Shown one piece after another: positions 24,180 through 25,275 of a stretch of DNA of 25,275 bases. The notes beneath the pieces are model-generated. The model was not told the DNA's origin and searched no databases. It saw only the letters and a list, made by a program, of their open reading frames with translations. The position numbers were made by a program, and so were the translations under genes. This DNA comes from an uncultured Campylobacter sp. (lineage in GTDB: Bacteria; Campylobacterota; Campylobacteria; Campylobacterales; Campylobacteraceae): positions 1 to 25,275 of the forward strand of contig NZ_CALIMY010000136.1 of assembly GCF_938045205.1 (NCBI RefSeq), given 5' to 3'. Within the stretch, counting starts at the first letter, position 1; every line of letters starts with the position of its first letter.

Positions 24180-24824
24180 CTATGGCAAAAGCGCTAGATC
24201 GACGCAGGATTTTATCGACACTCTTTCGCAGATTATCGGCTCGCAAAACTCGCTCAAAACGCTCGCCGTCGTCCTGCCGATACAGATCGCCTTGTAGCCA
24301 CCGTCCCAGCCGAAATTTTCGGTAAAGCCGCGAACGTTTTTAGGCGAGGTAAAAATCAGCGTGCTGCCTTGCGGCGGCTTTGCGGCGGCGGGCAGGCTAA
24401 GGACGCAATTTTCGTAGGCGATCACGCTTTGCAGCCGCACGCCGGCGCTAGATAGAATTTGCTCCAGCTTCGATACCGTTTCGCGCGCGCGCAGATACAG
24501 CGCGTCTCTGCCCTGCAATAGCGGCGCGATCTCGGCGGCAAACTCATTTCCGTGCCCGTGCCGCGCCACAAAAATATCGCGAAATCCAAACTCGCGCGCA
24601 GCCGCAGCGCACGGCTCGCCGATAGCGTAAACGGGCGTATCTAAATCAAGTGAAATTTCATTAAATTTTATCGCCGCCACCGCGTTTTTGGAGGTGAAAA
24701 TTAGCGCGCTGATCTGCGCAGGCAGGCTAAATTTGAGGAATTTTATCTCGCAAACCGCAAGCTGCCTCACCTGTGGATGATCAAATTTCGTATTGGACAC
24801 CAGATATATCAAAACGCCCTCCAT
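24180..24824 (-). CDS. hemD: Uroporphyrinogen-III synthase
   Basis: HemD closes and isomerises hydroxymethylbilane to uroporphyrinogen III in haem synthesis. The sequence is poorly conserved in this family, but the two-domain pattern is clear: VLIYLVSNTKFDHPQVRQL at the start, ALIFTSKNAVAAI near residue 47, PVYAIGEPCAAAAREFGF near 70, and in the second half STLIFTSPKNVRGF, YKAICIGRTTASVL and a final C-terminal helix. I chose ATG at 24824 (214 residues) because the conserved strand begins four residues later; a TTG seven codons upstream (24845) is open but its GGA lies only two bases away. The stop lies in the promoter region of the downstream RNA. Confidence 0.85.
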   Translation of the reverse strand: MEGVLIYLVSNTKFDHPQVRQLAVCEIKFLKFSLPAQISALIFTSKNAVAAIKFNEISLDLDTPVYAIGEPCAAAAREFGFRDIFVARHGHGNEFAAEIAPLLQGRDALYLRARETVSKLEQILSSAGVRLQSVIAYENCVLSLPAAAKPPQGSTLIFTSPKNVRGFTENFGWDGGYKAICIGRTTASVLSEFCEPIICERVSIKSCVDLALLP

Positions 24825-24845
24825 GTTTAAATTTGCTTCGATCAA

Positions 24846-25275
24846 ATTCCGCTCTCGAAAAAATCCGATCTGTCGTCATTAGCGTTTGAGTTTAAATTTA
24901 ATTCTACTCCGTACCGCCCTCGACGCCGATTAAAACCCGCGCGCAAAGCCCCTCTGCTTTTCAGTCGCGTTTAGGCAGCTTAGCTGCGGCGCGCTTTTTA
25001 AAATTTTATCTCGCAAGCGAAGCGTCAAATTTAAATTCATCGCTTTGTGCGAGCCCCGCTTTTTAAATTTTACTTCGCAGTCTGCGGCGGGCACTTAATA
25101 ACGCCGCCGCAAAGCTCAATCTGCGCGCGGCAGACGTATTACATAGCTCGCCAGCCCCGCGCAGCCTGTGTATGCATCCACACAGATCGTCAAGCTCGCC
25201 AAATTTTAAAATTTAAAACCGCGGCTACGAAATTTCAAAACTACGAGCGCTAAATTTTAAAATTTCGCCGCTCTT
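24846..25275. other. Non-coding end of the window
   Basis: No credible gene. Two copies of the 14-bp palindrome AAATTTTAAAATTT lie at 25201-25214 and 25252-25265, and an imperfect one near 24990. A small hairpin CTGTGT/ACACAG with an 8-base loop sits at about 25166-25185. The part next to hemD should hold its promoter, but I see no clear box. Confidence 0.45.

Noticed and set aside
25047..25253. 68-codon plus-strand ORF at the window end
   Set aside because: It runs through AAATTTTAAAATTT palindromes, lacks a good ATG with ribosome site and has no recognisable motif.

Overview
The window looks like a stretch of an epsilonproteobacterial chromosome, most likely a Campylobacter of moderate GC content; C. 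gracilis is my guess, from composition and gene content only. Supporting signs are Campylobacter-style promoters (a strong TATAAT with no clear -35), a purD / lptD / pnp neighbourhood, a probable 6S RNA just upstream of purD, and the very frequent AAATTT-type words found in genes and spacers alike. No transposase, integrase, phage gene, CRISPR array, rRNA or tRNA was seen.

Layout. Positions 1-684 are non-coding and carry a phased RAATTY array. A minus-strand operon (6558 down to 685) encodes an N-carbamoyl-amino-acid hydrolase/allantoate amidohydrolase-like enzyme, an AbgA-like M20 amidohydrolase, peptidase E, a DcuC-type C4-dicarboxylate transporter and peptidase T; pepT is broken by a one-base frameshift. 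After a spacer with a 25-bp tandem repeat comes accB-accC (minus strand), then a secreted asparaginase (minus). A divergent promoter region leads to a plus-strand operon: dcd, topA, a YfcE-type phosphoesterase with a large low-complexity insertion, a 36-codon cysteine-heptad ORF, and a CPA2 cation/proton antiporter. A lone AT-rich, immunity-protein-like gene (15419-15877, minus) lies between non-coding stretches. The last block is a tightly packed minus-strand operon: purD, an RDD membrane protein, lptD, a phosphoribosyltransferase-like gene, pnp and a tandem universal stress protein. The probable 6S RNA sits ahead of it, and hemD lies upstream of that.

How the genes fit together (inference). 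The first operon and the asparaginase form a module for breaking down peptides and amides. PepE and asparaginase release aspartate, which in campylobacters can be deaminated to fumarate and used as an electron acceptor. A DcuC carrier could export the resulting succinate. The rest is core housekeeping: fatty-acid synthesis, nucleotide metabolism, DNA topology, LPS export, RNA turnover and tetrapyrrole synthesis.

The most unusual signals are the very dense RAATTY words, including two ordered arrays, the expansion of similar sequence inside the phosphoesterase gene, the RNA in front of purD, and the AT-rich orphan. I found no clear, complete, new multi-gene system.
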